Below, in pieces: positions 23,545-35,944 of a stretch of 64,000 nt of DNA. Below the pieces are notes generated by a model. It was not told the origin of the DNA. It was given only the letters and a program-made list of their open reading frames with translations, and ran no database searches. The position numbers and the translations under genes are program-made. The DNA comes from Prochilodus magdalenae (Eukaryota; Chordata; Actinopteri; Characiformes; Prochilodontidae), in the NCBI GenBank assembly GCA_024036415.1, contig JAMWET010001098.1, positions 117,501 through 181,500 on the forward strand, given 5' to 3'. Each line of letters opens with the position of its first letter. Position 1 is the first letter of the stretch.

Positions 23545-25300
23545 TTTTTAATTAAAAATTCATACCGGTTAGTACAACCAACCGCACAACAGCTCTTTAG
23601 TACAATGTTATTAATTCATACCGATTACTACAACCAACCTCACAGCAGCTCTTCAGCACAGCGTTATTAATTCATACCGGTTAGTACAACCAACCACACA
23701 GCAGCTCTTCAGCTCAGCGTTATTAATTCATACTGGTTAGTACAACCAACCACACAACAGCTCTTCAGTACAGCGTTATTAATTCATACCGGTTAGTACA
23801 ACCAACCGCACAGCAGCTCTTCAGCACAGCGTTATTAATTCATACCGGTTAGTACAACCAACCTCACAGCAGCTCTTCAGCTCAGCGTTATTAATTCATA
23901 CTGGTTAATACAACCAACCACACAACAGCTCTTTAGTACAATGTTATTAATTCATACCGGTTAGTACAACCAACCGCACAGCAGCTCTTCAGCACAGCGT
24001 TATTAATTCATACCGGTTAGTACAACCAACCGCACAACAGCTCTTCAGCTCAGCGTTATAAATTCATACTGGTTAGTACAACCAACCGCACAGCAGCTCT
24101 TCAGCAAAACGTTATAAATTCATACCGATTAGTACAACCAACCACACAACAGCTCTTCAGCTCAGTGTTATAAATTCATACCGATTAGTACAACCAACCA
24201 CACAACAGCTCTTCAGCACAGCGTTATAAATTCATACCGGTTAGTACAGCCAACCGCACAGCAGTTCTTCAGCACACCGTTATTAAGTCATACTGGTTAG
24301 TACAATCAACCAGACAACAGCTCTTTAGTACAATGTTATTAATTCATACCGATTACTACAACCAACCTCACAGCAGCTCTTCAGCACAGCGTTATTAATT
24401 CATACCGGTTAGTACAACCAACCACACAGCAGCTCTTCAGCTCAGCGTTATTAATTCATACTGGTTAGTACAACCAACCACACAACAGCTCTTCAGTACA
24501 GCGTTATTAATTCATACCGGTTAGTACAACCAACCGCACAGCAGCTCTTCAGCACAGCGTTATTAATTCATACCGGTTAGTACAACCAACCTCACAGCAG
24601 CTCTTCAGCTCAGCGTTATTAATTCATACTGGTTAATACAACCAACCACACAACAGCTCTTTAGTACAATGTTATTAATTCATACCGGTTAGTACAACCA
24701 ACCGCACAGCAGCTCTTCAGCACAGCGTTATTAATTCATACCGGTTAGTACAACCAACCGCACAACAGCTCTTCAGCTCAGCGTTATAAATTCATACTGG
24801 TTAGTACAACCAACCGCACAGCAGCTCTTCAGCAAAACGTTATAAATTCATACCGATTAGTACAACCAACCACACAACAGCTCTTCAGCTCAGTGTTATA
24901 AATTCATACCGATTAGTACAACCAACCACACAACAGCTCTTCAGCACAGCGTTATAAATTCATACCGGTTAGTACAGCCAACCGCACAGCAGTTCTTCAG
25001 CACACCGTTATTAAGTCATACTGGTTAGTACAATCAACCAGACAACAGCTATTCAGTACAATGTTATTAATTCATACCGATTAGTCCAGTCAACTGCACA
25101 GCAGCTCTTCAGCACAGCATTAATAATTCATACCGGTTAGTACAACGAACCACACAGCAGCTCTTCAGCAAAACGTTATTAATTCATACCGGTTAGTACA
25201 ACCAACCACACAGCAGCTCTTCCGCACAATATAATTTAGCACTACCAACCGCACAGCTGCTAATCAGCAGAGTGTTATTAATTCATACCGGTTAGTTCAG
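23545..25300. repeat. 56-bp satellite with 728-bp higher-order unit
   Basis: About 31 copies of a 56-bp unit, built on TTCATACCGGTTAGTACAAC and CACAGCAGCTCTTCAGC, occupy this stretch. Distinctive variants recur exactly 728 bp (13 units) apart: CCGATTACTACAACC at 23621 and 24349, and TATTAAGTCATACTGG at 24281 and 25009. The last units after about 25130 are diverged. No coding frame. Confidence 0.95.
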
Positions 25301-25954
25301 TGTACAAATTCACCAACACGTTTAAACTTCCCTGGTTTTGATGTTGTATTCTAGGCGGGATTGCTTTTACCAAATAAGGCGGGGTGATGATAAGAGCCTA
25401 TTCCAGATGATGTATTGCTGATCTGAGGTGTTTCCCAATTTTGGGGCATTCCTATTGGTCCATTTACCCACAGAAACAGCAGCCATCGTGTAATATGAGG
25501 TAGCATCACGATCCGTGTCTCGATATTTACCTCCTGATTAATCACTGCCTGTGAGGACAGTGACGATTGTCCAGTGTACATACCGGATTGTGTACTCATA
25601 CACTGGACTGACTAAACGAAGCATGCTGCGGGTCAGTGCTCTGTATGGTCAGTACTGACCCTATACACCATAGGCTCTGAATATCGGCATGCTGTATTGC
25701 ATAGCATAGCATACTGTGACATAGCATAGCATAGCACACCACGGTAATGACAGGTACTGATATATTGCCGGCCCTGGTCTGTGTAGAAGAGGCATCTGAT
25801 TAGCACACTAGACAGACACATCAGGCTAACCAGCACCTCCTTCACCAGGAGGCCCATCACCCTGATCTGGCTAAGGCTAACAGGTACACAGCACCTATGA
25901 CACAGCAGCTTTGATGAAGCATGGGGGGAGGAGGATGACGAGGATAAGCATCAC

Positions 25955-25986
<32 letters not shown>

Positions 25987-26080
25987 CCCAGTGGGTTTTA
26001 AAGGGACAGGCTCCTGGACCGCACGTGACAGCTGTTTGTCTCTATTGTTGCCGACTGCATTGTGGCGTCACAAAGCCTCC
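25301..26080. other. dst intron with two short microsatellites
   Basis: A GCATA run lies near 25695-25735 and a CAT run at 25948-25984. No exon was recognised. Confidence 0.5.
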
Positions 26081-26308
26081 AGCGTCCCAGCCCTGATGTG
26101 TGTAGCGCTCCGGAGCGGCGGTGACGCGCAGGCGCTCAGAATGAACCCCATAATAAACAACAGATCAGAACACAGCTGTATTATGGTACCCTGTGTGTTC
26201 TCCGGGCTCGGGCCTGCTCTGCTCCCCTCTGTGCTCTCCTCTGCTCCCCTCTGTTCCAACCCTGACACCCCGAGCTCTCTGAAATAGCATGCAGCAGCTG
26301 CAGCTTAC

Positions 26309-26516
26309 CAGCGATCCGGAGCACTGCCCTCTCGGCCGGGTCCAGCACGGACCCTCCCTGGATCTTTCGCTTGGACCGCTCGTGTCTGGGTAGGTTCCAG
26401 GGCAGCGTGTCTCCGGGCGCAGGCGACACCGAGCCGGACTTCAGGCTGGAGTCATCGTCGTCCGAGAAATCCGCCGAGGAGGACATGGAGCAGCGCAGGG
26501 AAGCGGAGCCGGAGCT
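26309..26516 (-). CDS. dst: dst shared N-terminal exon (isoforms 2 and 3)
   Basis: The exon starts after TTTGTTTCTCAG and ends in ATCGCTG|GTAAGC, giving 69 codons plus one base. It reads SSGSASLRCSMSSSADF, an acidic DDDD run, then PAPGDTLPWNLP, RHERSKRKIQGGS and VLDPAERAVLRIA. Human DST and MACF1 have the same PGDTLPWNLP and VLDPAERAV segments just before their actin-binding domains. It follows 37723-37908 in phase 0 (..TRKP|SSGS..) and leaves one base for the next Asp codon. An internal Met (MSSSAD) is where short isoforms could start. Confidence 0.95.
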
Positions 26517-26627
26517 CTGAGAAACAAAAGAGAAGGGTTGCGTGAACATGACGCTCGGTAACAGCCTACCGCGATCACCGCGCACAGCCAAACAGACGAC
26601 GGGCGACGCGCGGCCGCCTGCTCTCAC

Positions 26628-26633
26628 CGTCAT
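26628..26633 (-). CDS. dst: dst alternative first exon, start codon plus one codon
   Basis: An ATG followed by ACG and the consensus donor GTGAGA lies 111 bp upstream of the shared exon's acceptor. Splicing would give Met-Thr then SSGSASL in frame (phase 0). It sits within the CpG-rich region, as expected for a separate promoter. If the ATG is not used, translation could start at the Met inside the shared exon. The exon's 5' boundary is unknown. Confidence 0.55.
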
Positions 26634-27329
26634 CTCGGTGGGGTGGGGTGGGGGTGTTATGGTCACAGTGAGACGCGAATGAGCCTCAGCTCCGCATCTG
26701 CTCGCTATCAGTGTCGTTTCTCACTGAGCCCGGATAACAGAGAGAGAGAGGGAGAGGGAGAGAAAGAGAGAGGGAGGAGGAATCCAAGCCCGTGCGTGTG
26801 GCTCCCCCGACAGGACAGCCAACACACTTACCGCCGCGTACATCTCTGCCGGGAAAGCCGAGAGCCTGGCACCGCTCGCCATCGACACCGTTTCCCCGAC
26901 ACAGCCACGCCCTACTGATGCCACCCAGTCCATTCACCCCGCACTTGTAGCTTCCGCTCTGAGCCCCCGCCCCCGCTTCCACCCCCCGTGCGTTAAAGGG
27001 ATGCCGAATCCCCCAGAGAGAGGGGCAGCAGACTGGGGAGAGGCACGAGCGCGTGTCAGCGTGTGGAGAGGAAGGTGGTGGACGCGGTAGTGGGGTTACA
27101 GCGCCATCTCTCCGAGCTGCGCGGAGCTGCTCTCCTCTGGTCAGGTGCGCGCTCGGGGTCCTCCCAGGTCACATCATACAAACAGTGTCCGAAAACAGAC
27201 GGCTGCTAATTCATTACAGGAGCCCTAGCACGGCAGACCATGACGGCCACGGCTTACCAAGACGTGCGAACGCGATCCTCAGGTGTGGCCACCAATTGGT
27301 AAGGCAGGAAGCCACTTAACAAAGGACGA

Positions 27330-28545
27330 ATGAACTACTTTCTACAAAGTATCACATTTCCACACATGCTTACTCTTTCTCATTAAGTCCACAACTTACA
27401 CCATCGCAACCTAATTATCTCGTTCCCACCACTTAATTATCTGGTTTCCTATTACAACCTAATTATCTTGTTCCCAGCACTTAACTATCACGTTTACACA
27501 CCTTACTCAGTCATGGCCACAGTTTACACTATCACAACCCAATTATCTTGTCCCCACCACTTCATTATGTGGTCCCCTACGACAATCTAATTATCTTGTT
27601 CCCATCATTTAATTATTACATGTTCACACCTTACTCTTTTTTATAAAGGCCACAACGTACACTATGACAACCTAATTATCTTGTCCCCACCACTTAATAA
27701 TCTGGTTATTACATTTCCACACATTACTGTCTCGGACCAAAAATCACAATTTAATTATCTCATTCCAGCCACTCAACTATCACATTTCCACACCTTCCTC
27801 TGTCATAAGCACACACTATCACATCCTCATTATGTTGTTCCCACCACTTCATTATTTGGTTTCTTGTCACAACCTAATTGCCTCCTTCCCAACACTTACC
27901 TTTGTGGTTTCCTCGTGCAACATAATAATCTTGTTTCCAACACTTAACCTTTCCTGACTTTACTCAGGCTTGGCCGCAATTATAACAGCCTAATTATCTC
28001 ATTCTAATCACTTAACTATCGCATTTCCACACCTTACTAAGTCATGGGAACAAATTAACTATCACGACCTAATTATCTTGTTCCCATTGTTTAACTGTCA
28101 GGTGTCCTATCAGTCTAATTATCTTGTCCCCACTAATTAACCCCACTAATTACTCAGTCAGACACAAACTAATTTTCACAAATTAATTATCTTGTTCCCA
28201 CCACTTAGTTATCTTGTTTCCTATAACAACTAAAGTATCTAAGTCCCACCACAGATCTCGTTTACACATGCTACTTAGTCAGCGCCATGACTCAGCTATC
28301 CTAACTGTATTATCTCATTCCCACCACTTAACAATTATATTTCCACACTTTACTAAGTCATGGCATCAACTTTATTATTATTTGATAATTTAATTGTTAC
28401 CACTTAGCGGCCTCATCTCCATGCTTTACTAAGTTGTGGATATGACTAACACATCACAATTTAATTATCTTGTTCCCACCACTTACCTATTTCATGTCCA
28501 TGGCTTACTCAGTTGTGTCCATTATACTTGTTCATGTCATCAATG
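27330..28545. repeat. Diverged tandem repeat, CCTAATTATCTTGTTCCCA type
   Basis: Modules of ACAACCTAATTATCTTGTTC, CCACCACTTAATTATC, TTTCCACACCTTACT and AGTCATGG recur with a loose period of roughly 90-180 bp. Strand bias is strong, with few G residues on the plus strand. Confidence 0.8.
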
Positions 28546-28555
28546 CATTATTAGA

Positions 28556-29225
28556 TATATACTCATATTCAGAAGAACAGCTGCACCCAGAAGGTGGTGT
28601 GGTATTGCGGTGCTGTCGGGGCGGGAGATAAAGGTGACCAGGATCAATAACTGATGATAAATTTAGACTGATATGATCAATATTTATTGAGCTACACATA
28701 CAGAAGTCTGTCTCTCAGTATGGCGTTGGGCCGCCGTGTTCGCTAACCCAACACGCCAGACGTCTCGGTATGGAGCTGTAGAGGTTCCTAATGGAGTCCT
28801 GTGATAATCCATCCCATGCAGCTTGAACATCCTCACTCAGTTCCTGCAGATGGTGCGGTAGGGGTGGAGGTGGAGGGACACCAGGCCTTCTGGACGTGTG
28901 ACAACAGACCGTTCATCTTGGTGCTGACCACGGTGCCTCCACACACGGACTCGTTGGGCGTCTCCACCAAGACTAAAGCGGGACTCGTCACTGAAGATGA
29001 CCCGCCGCCATTCTGAGTCGCTCCATGACAGTCTGGTACGACACCACTGCAGTCTTTGGTGAGGGTGACACCGTTGACACTGTATGGATATGTATGGTGT
29101 GTGGAGAGGGAGAGGACGCCGTCGTGGTCTGTTTGCTGCTCCATCAGCGGAGATTCAACTGGAGTCCAGTAGTGTACCTTTGATATAAACTGGGGTTGTC
29201 TCTTGCTATGAACCCACATCTTTGG
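28556..29225 (-). mobile_element. Tc1-like transposon 3' part, copy 2
   Basis: It is an inverted near copy of 32250-32825. Read on the minus strand it contains SDESRFSLGGDAQ, with the first catalytic Asp-Glu pair, in one frame; then VWRHRGQHQD and the shared non-coding 3' segment with TTTATTGAGCTACACATACA. The ..DN.PVH and E regions are deleted, so it is defective. Confidence 0.7.
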
Positions 29226-29325
29226 GTTAGCCCTTTATCTGTGCTCCCCAGCTAAAGCTAAACTCAGTTCATCCCCTCACCAACCCTTGTCTGACCATCA
29301 TGAAGATGTGGGTTCACAGCAAGAA
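29201..29325. repeat. Inverted repeat, ~21-bp arms, ~80-bp loop
   Basis: TTGCTATGAACCCACATCTT (29203-29222) is mirrored by AAGATGTGGGTTCACAGCAA (29303-29322), with one mismatch. It abuts the Tc1-like fragment and may be a small insertion of its own. Confidence 0.7.
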
Positions 29326-29859
29326 ACACTCAATAAACCCTATAGCCTATATACCACAAGGATATCACAAAGGGCCACTGTGGATGCTAACGTTAGCTGG
29401 GTTAGCTAGCTAATGCTGGTGCCTATCTGTACACTCAGCAGCCATCATTGCAGGGCCGGTATTTCCAGTCGTACCAGACCAGACCCTTATTTCTATGAAT
29501 ATGGTAAGACCAAAACACTCTGAAGATCAAACACAGATTAGAAATCTGACAGAGGCCATTAACAGTGGTTGGCTTCATAGCCGTGTCCCAGTTTAGGGCT
29601 GCATCCTCTGAAGGCCCAGTACGTCACTGTGGTGCGACCAGGCTGTCCCGATCCCCAGAGGCTCCTTCATACGCAGTCGGGAAATGCGTCCTTCTTTACC
29701 ACAGCCTGCCAACATATCCTAAGGCTCACTGTGGGCCGATGGCGCGGACAGGAAACAGAGCAGGCCAGTCCGGTTTGGCCCGAACAAGGTCTACGAAGAG
29801 GTATCCTTCAAAGGCTGCGTAGGCCATGTCCTTCAAAAGATGAAACCCCCGAGTCTCTC

Positions 29860-30615
29860 TCAAGCTTTCTCACTATCTCTCTCTCGCTCTCTCTCTCTCT
29901 TCCTCTCTCTCTCACTTCCTCTCTCTCCCTGTCTATCTCTCTCACCCACACTCTCTCCCTGTCTATCTCTCTCACCCACACTCTCTCCCTGTCTATCTCT
30001 CACCCACACTCTCCCCGTCTCTCTATTTCCCTCTCTCTTACTCCCTCTCTCTCCCTCTCTCACCCACACTCTCTCACTCCCTCTCTCTCCCTGTCTCTCT
30101 CTCTCTCCCTCTCTCACCCACACTCTCCCCGTCTCTCTATTTCTCTCTCTTTCTCACTCCCTCTTGCTCTCTCTCTCTTCCTCTCTCTCTCACTCCCTCT
30201 CTCACCCACACTCTCTCACTCCCTCTCTCTCCCTGTCTCTCTCCCTCTCGCTGTCTCTCACCCACACTCTCCCCTGTCTCTCTATTTCTCTCTCTTTCTC
30301 ACTCCCTCTTGCTCTCTCTCTCTTCCTCTCTCTCACTCCCTCTCTCTCCCTGTCTCTCTCTCTCTCCCTCTCTCACCCACACTCTCTCCCCTACCTCCTT
30401 TTTTCTCCCTTTCTCTTTCTCCCTCTCTCTTTCTCTCTCACTCTCTCCCCTACCTTCTTTTTCTCCCTTTCTCTCTCTCTCCCTCTCTCTGTCTTCCCTC
30501 CTCTCTCTGTCTGTCTTTCTCTCTCTCTGTCTGTCTTTCTCTCTCGCTCTCTGTCTTTCTCTCTCTTTCTTGCTCTCTCTCTTTCTCTCACAGTCTCCCC
30601 TTGTCTATCTCTATC

Positions 30616-30696
<81 letters not shown>

Positions 30697-30706
30697 CTCT
30701 CTCTGA
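29860..30706. repeat. CT-rich low-complexity tract
   Basis: About 850 bp of polypyrimidine: CTCTCT runs with interspersed CCCTGTCT, CACCCACACT and TTTCTCT. All long open frames here (Ser/Leu repeats forward, Arg/Glu repeats reverse) are artefacts. Confidence 0.97.
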
Positions 30707-30944
30707 TCCAATCTAATAGTTATAATAAGCCAATATTTAAATAGAGACGCAGAGGGACAGAGTGGAGGGACCTCAGGGTCTTTCACTCTTAGATAAATTG
30801 CAGCAGCTATGAAGCTCCGCAGGGACACGGAGCCACCTTTATGAACATGCTGATGGAAAATACGCTTTAAATGGATTCCAAAACCCAAACAGAGAAAAAT
30901 ACATGTGTACATAAAGCTGCTCACAACAAACTCGAGTCCCCTGG

Positions 30945-31420
30945 TGTGTTTAAGGTGGTAGTACCTTCAGGCTCCTGCAGATGGCGCTGCACGAGGATGT
31001 TGGGGCTATAAATCCCTGTGTGGTGTGAGTGACGGGATCCATAGATCGGGAAGAGGTGCTACAGTGCAGGGAGTGTCTCGTTCCATGTGTGGAAAATGGC
31101 TCCAGAGCAGATGTTAATGATTGGCTAAAAGGAGGGACTGCATGTGGGCGTGGCCAAAGACCATAGTGTGAAGGAAGTAGCTGAATCTGCAGGTGTATGG
31201 AAGCGTACGGTCATACGGGTCTACCAGCAGTGGATACAATCCCAGTCTACAGGGAATTCTCCTCGGGATTGTGCCAGGGAAGGCATCCACCAAATCTGGA
31301 CCACCTGACCAATACTTTGAAGTAAGAGTGTCTGAACAAGGATGTGGCTACATCCAGAAACCAGTCCACGCCCAATCCAGTCCCAGCTTAGTGGGGCTTG
31401 TGGAGGTGTTATTGTCTGCT
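30945..31420 (+). mobile_element. Tc1-like transposon 5' fragment, copy 2
   Basis: Plus-strand match to the 1316-1785 and 36598-37128 copies, with the helix-turn-helix coding segment at about 31150-31240. GTTTAAGGTGGTAGTACCTT at the left is mirrored by the right edge of the 36.6 kb copy, so it may mark the element end. Confidence 0.65.
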
Positions 31421-31984
31421 GAGGTTATATATCCATACGATCAGCAATATACACATGCAACTATGTGATGGTTTCAGTTTATAATATTTACATATACGAC
31501 ATATATGTAAATATCTTCGACATGATTGGCTCAGAAACAGTGTCTCTTCAAAGCGAGCAGTTCTGCTACCATCATCTTCACGTCTCTGTCCCACTTTTAT
31601 CCGTGAAGCTTCCGCTCCATTATAAGGCACTCTCTGAGACAACATGACTGATCATGTGTCCATTATAATGGATCCTCTCTGAAGGATCGAATGCTGAGGC
31701 AGAGTGTGGTCAATAAAGATGCAGGAATGTCTAACAGGGGGAATGTAATTTGAGGACAAGCTAATGCCTCTGTTAGTGCTTTCCCGATTAATCCTCCACA
31801 TGACTGAACAAAGCCCGGCCACAGTGAAATCACCGGTGTTTATTTAATACCTGCAGTGTCCATTAAAGAGCCCATGTCCTGCCTTTTGTGCTGTCTCACT
31901 GCCTCTGACTCAAGGTTTAATGTAGCTGCCCATAGCCATTTAATGAGTTTTGCTACTGTATATTTAAGTCTGATAAATGTACAT
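31421..31984. other. dst intron, nothing recognised
   Basis: No exon or repeat family was identified. Confidence 0.4.
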
Positions 31985-32825
31985 GAGCTTTGCAGTCCAG
32001 GCTGACACACCAGACCAGCCTTACAGACCAATTAGGAGGGGACATCATAGTGACATCACTGAGACGTGCTGTGGAAAAACAAACTAACATCATCAAAGGA
32101 ATACCTGCACAAATAGCTTGTATTCGGAAGGAATCAACTGCGGGGTGGCCACACATGGGACATGAGCAAGGACGGGCCTTATCGTAGGACTTGGCTGACC
32201 CAACAGCCACCATTACAGACATCCAGCGAGAAGTGGTGTCCTCCGTGAGTCCTCCTGTTAGTGCAGCACCATTGGCAGACGGCTGCACCACGCAGGACTA
32301 CATGCACACAGACCGTTACCACGACTGTCCTTAACACCACGTCACCGTCACCAAACACTGCAGTGGTGTCGTACCAGACTGTCACGGAGTGACTCAGAAT
32401 GGCAGCGGGTCATCTCCAGTGACGAGTCCCGCTTTAGTCTTGGTGGAGACGCCCAACGAATCCGTGTGTGGAGGCACCGTGGTCAGCACCAAGATGAACG
32501 GTTTGTTGTCACACGTCCAGAAGGCCTGGTGTCCCTCCACCCCTACCGCACCATCTGCAGGAACTGTGTGAGGATGTTCAAGCTGCATGGGATGGATTAT
32601 CACAGGACACCATCAGGAACCTCTACAGCTCCATACCGAGACGTCTGGCGTGTTGGGTTAGCGAACACGGCGGCCCGACGCCATACTGAGAGACAGACTT
32701 CTGTATGTGTAGCTCAATAAATATTGATCATATCAGTCTACATTTATCATCAGTTATTGATCCTGGTCACCTTTATCCTCCTTCCCAACACACCTGCACT
32801 CCCACACTTGGAGCTATTCTGTTAA
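31985..32825 (+). mobile_element. Tc1-like transposon, defective copy 3
   Basis: It contains SDESRFSLGGDAQ in the frame around 32410-32470, then VWRHRGQHQDERFVVTRPEG, RTICRNCVRMFK and the shared AT-rich 3' segment. Frames upstream are broken. It is about the size of the other 3' fragments plus additional 5' sequence. Confidence 0.65.
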
Positions 32826-33664
32826 AGATGGTGACACATGTAGGTGCACTGGTGGTTTTGATATGGCCAGCTGCACATAACTGAACACTGTAAGGGTTAA
32901 TACGACACTGCGGGGTTTAGTTTTGAATAAATGATACAAGTGTCCAAAACAGGAAAGTTCAAGGTCCTACAATGTCCCGAAACACGCTTGCAAATAAACT
33001 ACCGGGAACAGTGTGTGTATGAGCGCCATCAGTGACCCATTTACAGCCTGGGCTATAATGCGAGTTAATAAACGAGGGTAATAAAGGAGGGATATTATAA
33101 AGAGGAATCAGCGGAGCACCGGAAGAAGGAACGGCAAGCACACCCACATGCGTGGAAGCACTCCTTTCCACATCCTGTTTTCCCTAATGTAAATATCAGA
33201 CAATGAAGACTTTGGAGGGACGTGTCTGATGACCTTCCTGCCTTTCATCGCTCCAGCAGCAGGCTTCAAAGATTACTCCAGTCTCTTAAGATACGCTGAA
33301 AACAGTCACAGCTACCAACTCGGCCTCGCTCTGTAATCACGCCCCAGAGCCTGCACTCGGAACGATTAGATGAGGTCGATCTCTGCTTACAGGAGAATTC
33401 CACTGAATCATTTTTCCCCATTATTGCAGCGGTGATGGGAACCCGGGGTCTCCATGGCTACAACACAAATGTAGACACTATCTAAACCACCAGTGAACAT
33501 GTGTCTTCGGATCGTTTATATGGAATGTTGATGGAAAAATAGTGGAAAACCTGGAAATAATAATAATGATATACTTATATATAATAATTATAATAAGTAT
33601 AATAGTGTGCACGTATCTCTCCACAACAAATGGATTAAAACAAATGGACTAAAATACATATGGA
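32826..33664. other. dst intron with MITE fragment
   Basis: 33425-33535 (GTGATGGGAACCCGGGGTC, then ACCACCAGTGAACATGTGTC) is a piece of the 18.9 kb MITE family. The rest is unassigned. Confidence 0.45.
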
Positions 33665-34622
33665 GAAAATGGCTGTATTCAAAATGGTACACTACTATAC
33701 TGCACACTCCGAACTACAGTAGTATGTCCTGCACACTGTATACACCCCCTGTGTGTGGTATACAGTACAGTAACAGGTTCTGACCTACTGTGTAGTATAC
33801 TAATAAAGTCACATGACCAGTTCCCTCACTTTTACCTCAGAGCTGTTATTACTGTATCCACTGTTTAGAGCTAGCTGCTGCTAACGCTGCTCAGTTCACC
33901 TGAGATACGGTTAGCCTAGCTGTTAGCTCCCCTTGGCTATTCCACTCTAAAGCTGATCCTCTAAAGCGAGTTCATCTTTTATTAATCTTCAGACCTGTAT
34001 ATTTAACTTTCTGAAGCTTATTCTGATCAAAACATACCTCACTCTACTCACATTTACCTCAGAGCTGTTATTACTGTATCCACTGTTTAGAGCTAGCTGC
34101 TGCTAACGCTGCTTAGTTCACCTGGGATAGTTAGCCTAGCGGTTAGCTCCCCTCGGCTAGTTCACTCTAAAACTGATCCTCTAAAGCGAGTTCATCTTTT
34201 ATTAATCTTCAGACCTGTATATTTAACTTTCTGAGGCTCATTCTGATGAACACCCACCCCACTACAATCACTACACCCACATTTATACTCGGAGTGGGCT
34301 GCGTTTAGCCCCCCAGTGTTACCCACCGCCATTTTCTCTGAGAGCTGGTGAGGCCTCGGTGCATGATGGGATGCAGTACACTATGAAGATAGCTCCACCT
34401 GTATACTAGATCCTCTGACTGGAGTAGAACACCACCCGGGTATCTCCAGTACACCATGAAGATAGCTCCACCTGTATACTGGAACCTCTGACCGGAGTAG
34501 AACACCATCCGGGTATCTCCAGTCTACTACAGATCTTCAGTTTGGTCCAGTACTGTATACTACATACTACTTTAGGTAGATTTAGTATGTGAGTAGTATG
34601 TAGTATACCATTTCCAATACAA
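33665..34622. mobile_element. Miniature DNA-element-like repeat, copy B
   Basis: It is in reverse orientation relative to 2191-3575. CTGTATTCAAAATGGTACAC at 33670 and GTAGTATGTAGTATACCATTT near 34590 form the inverted ends. It has about two ~230-bp internal units and two to three ~73-bp units, against roughly three and seven in copy A. Confidence 0.65.
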
Positions 34623-35944
34623 TGCATTGATAACCATTTCCTGTTGTAACTTACCGTGGAGGAGCTTTTAGAGTTCAGAGACGTCTGGTTCCATTCACCG
34701 CCACTGTGAACAACTCAGTAAGCATCTCTAGTCTGGAGCGTTTCACATCAATGCAAAGAAACACCCACATACACACGCGCTGGTGAACCTGCGCACTAGG
34801 GGACTGTGAGCACACTTGCCCAGACCAGTGGGTAGTCCTGTCCACGGCACCCTAAGGAGCAGTTGTGGATTAGGTGCCTTGCTCAAGGGCATGCAGCACC
34901 TGTCATTGAAATGACTACATTATTGTTTAATAATAAAAAAAAAAAAAGAGTTTTCAAAATAAAAGTCTCTATACCTCTCTATACAACAAAACTGTTTAAT
35001 TGAAAAATGATCTGGGTAGTTCGGGTGGGCCAACCAGCAGTGTGGCGAGCTTATCAAGCCAGCAGAGCAATACATGCTCGCTATCTGGGTAATGCTTCCT
35101 TATGTTAAGCCTTTGGCTGATAGACTGTGCTGGAAGCGTGCCTCACATGTTCCCCTAGCTCACACAGCGTGGGCTTCAGGTTTAAAATAGGCACCTAAAG
35201 CAACATTGGCTGAAGAAAGGCTCCATCTGTCCATTCAGCTGCCAAGGTCAGCTCATTAACATGGCATCATTTCATGGGAGAAGTCATGTAACATCAACGA
35301 ACACATGAATTAACGCTGCTTGTTGGATCGTCTTTGAAACTGTGGTTTAGTTGTTGGTGGAGCATGACTGGAGTCCATTTGTTGGCGATTATGTGATGCC
35401 AGGCACGGCAGTACCGCGCAGCCCTACAGGGATAGGCCATCCACCAATCACATTTAAAGCTCACCCCAAATGTAATCGATTGGCCAGGCGGGGTCCACGG
35501 TCCAAAGTCTGCTTCTTTGGAGATACTGAGCTATGGATTATCGGGGAATGCAGTTTGCACTGTGGTCATTAGCTGAGATTATTGTTGATGGAGGAATGTT
35601 TGCACTCTTTGAACACGTCATGATGAGCATACCGTAGAAATAGTCCAACATTGCTTTAATAAACGGGGTTTATAAATGTTCATTACGTGTCCATATTGTT
35701 TGGTCCTTCTCCTATGATGTTTCCAAGTCCTACATACAAGGTTTAGCTCCGAAAGTGAAGATAACCTTCCGTTTATGACTTGATGGATACATGAGCCACA
35801 CAGCTCCAGTGCAGAACCATTTAACTGGGCACCTCAGAAGTGTTGAACAAGTGAAGTGAGAAACCTGTTTTCGTATGGCCATTTTAAACATTAGGATTTC
35901 TAACCTGATGCTGACCAGATCCCTGATCTGAATTACTATGAACT
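34623..35944. other. dst intron, little recognised
   Basis: A poly-A run lies near 34935-34947, and CCTTGCTCAAGGGCATGCAG near 34880 resembles a common fish dispersed repeat. No exon is supported. Confidence 0.4.

Larger units (their letters stand above)
26080..27290 (-). promoter_or_regulatory. dst: CpG-rich promoter region of dst isoform 3
   Basis: A long GC- and CpG-rich stretch surrounds the shared exon and the small first exon. Such islands normally mark vertebrate promoters. A GA-rich run (26741-26779) lies in the presumed 5' region. The transcription start cannot be placed from sequence alone. Confidence 0.55.

Noticed and set aside
23545..25300. CRISPR-like regular repeat array
   Set aside because: The whole 56-bp unit is repeated without unique spacers, and the genome is eukaryotic. 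It is a satellite.
26181..26666. Continuous 161-codon minus ORF as a single dst exon
   Set aside because: Its upstream start is GTG, and strong internal donor and acceptor sites show that it is two exons plus a 111-bp intron. The tail after the 26309 donor is intron.
29629..30924. Ser/Leu-repeat forward ORF of 371 codons and Arg/Glu-repeat reverse ORFs
   Set aside because: They are translations of a CT tract. Codon content is set by the dinucleotide repeat.
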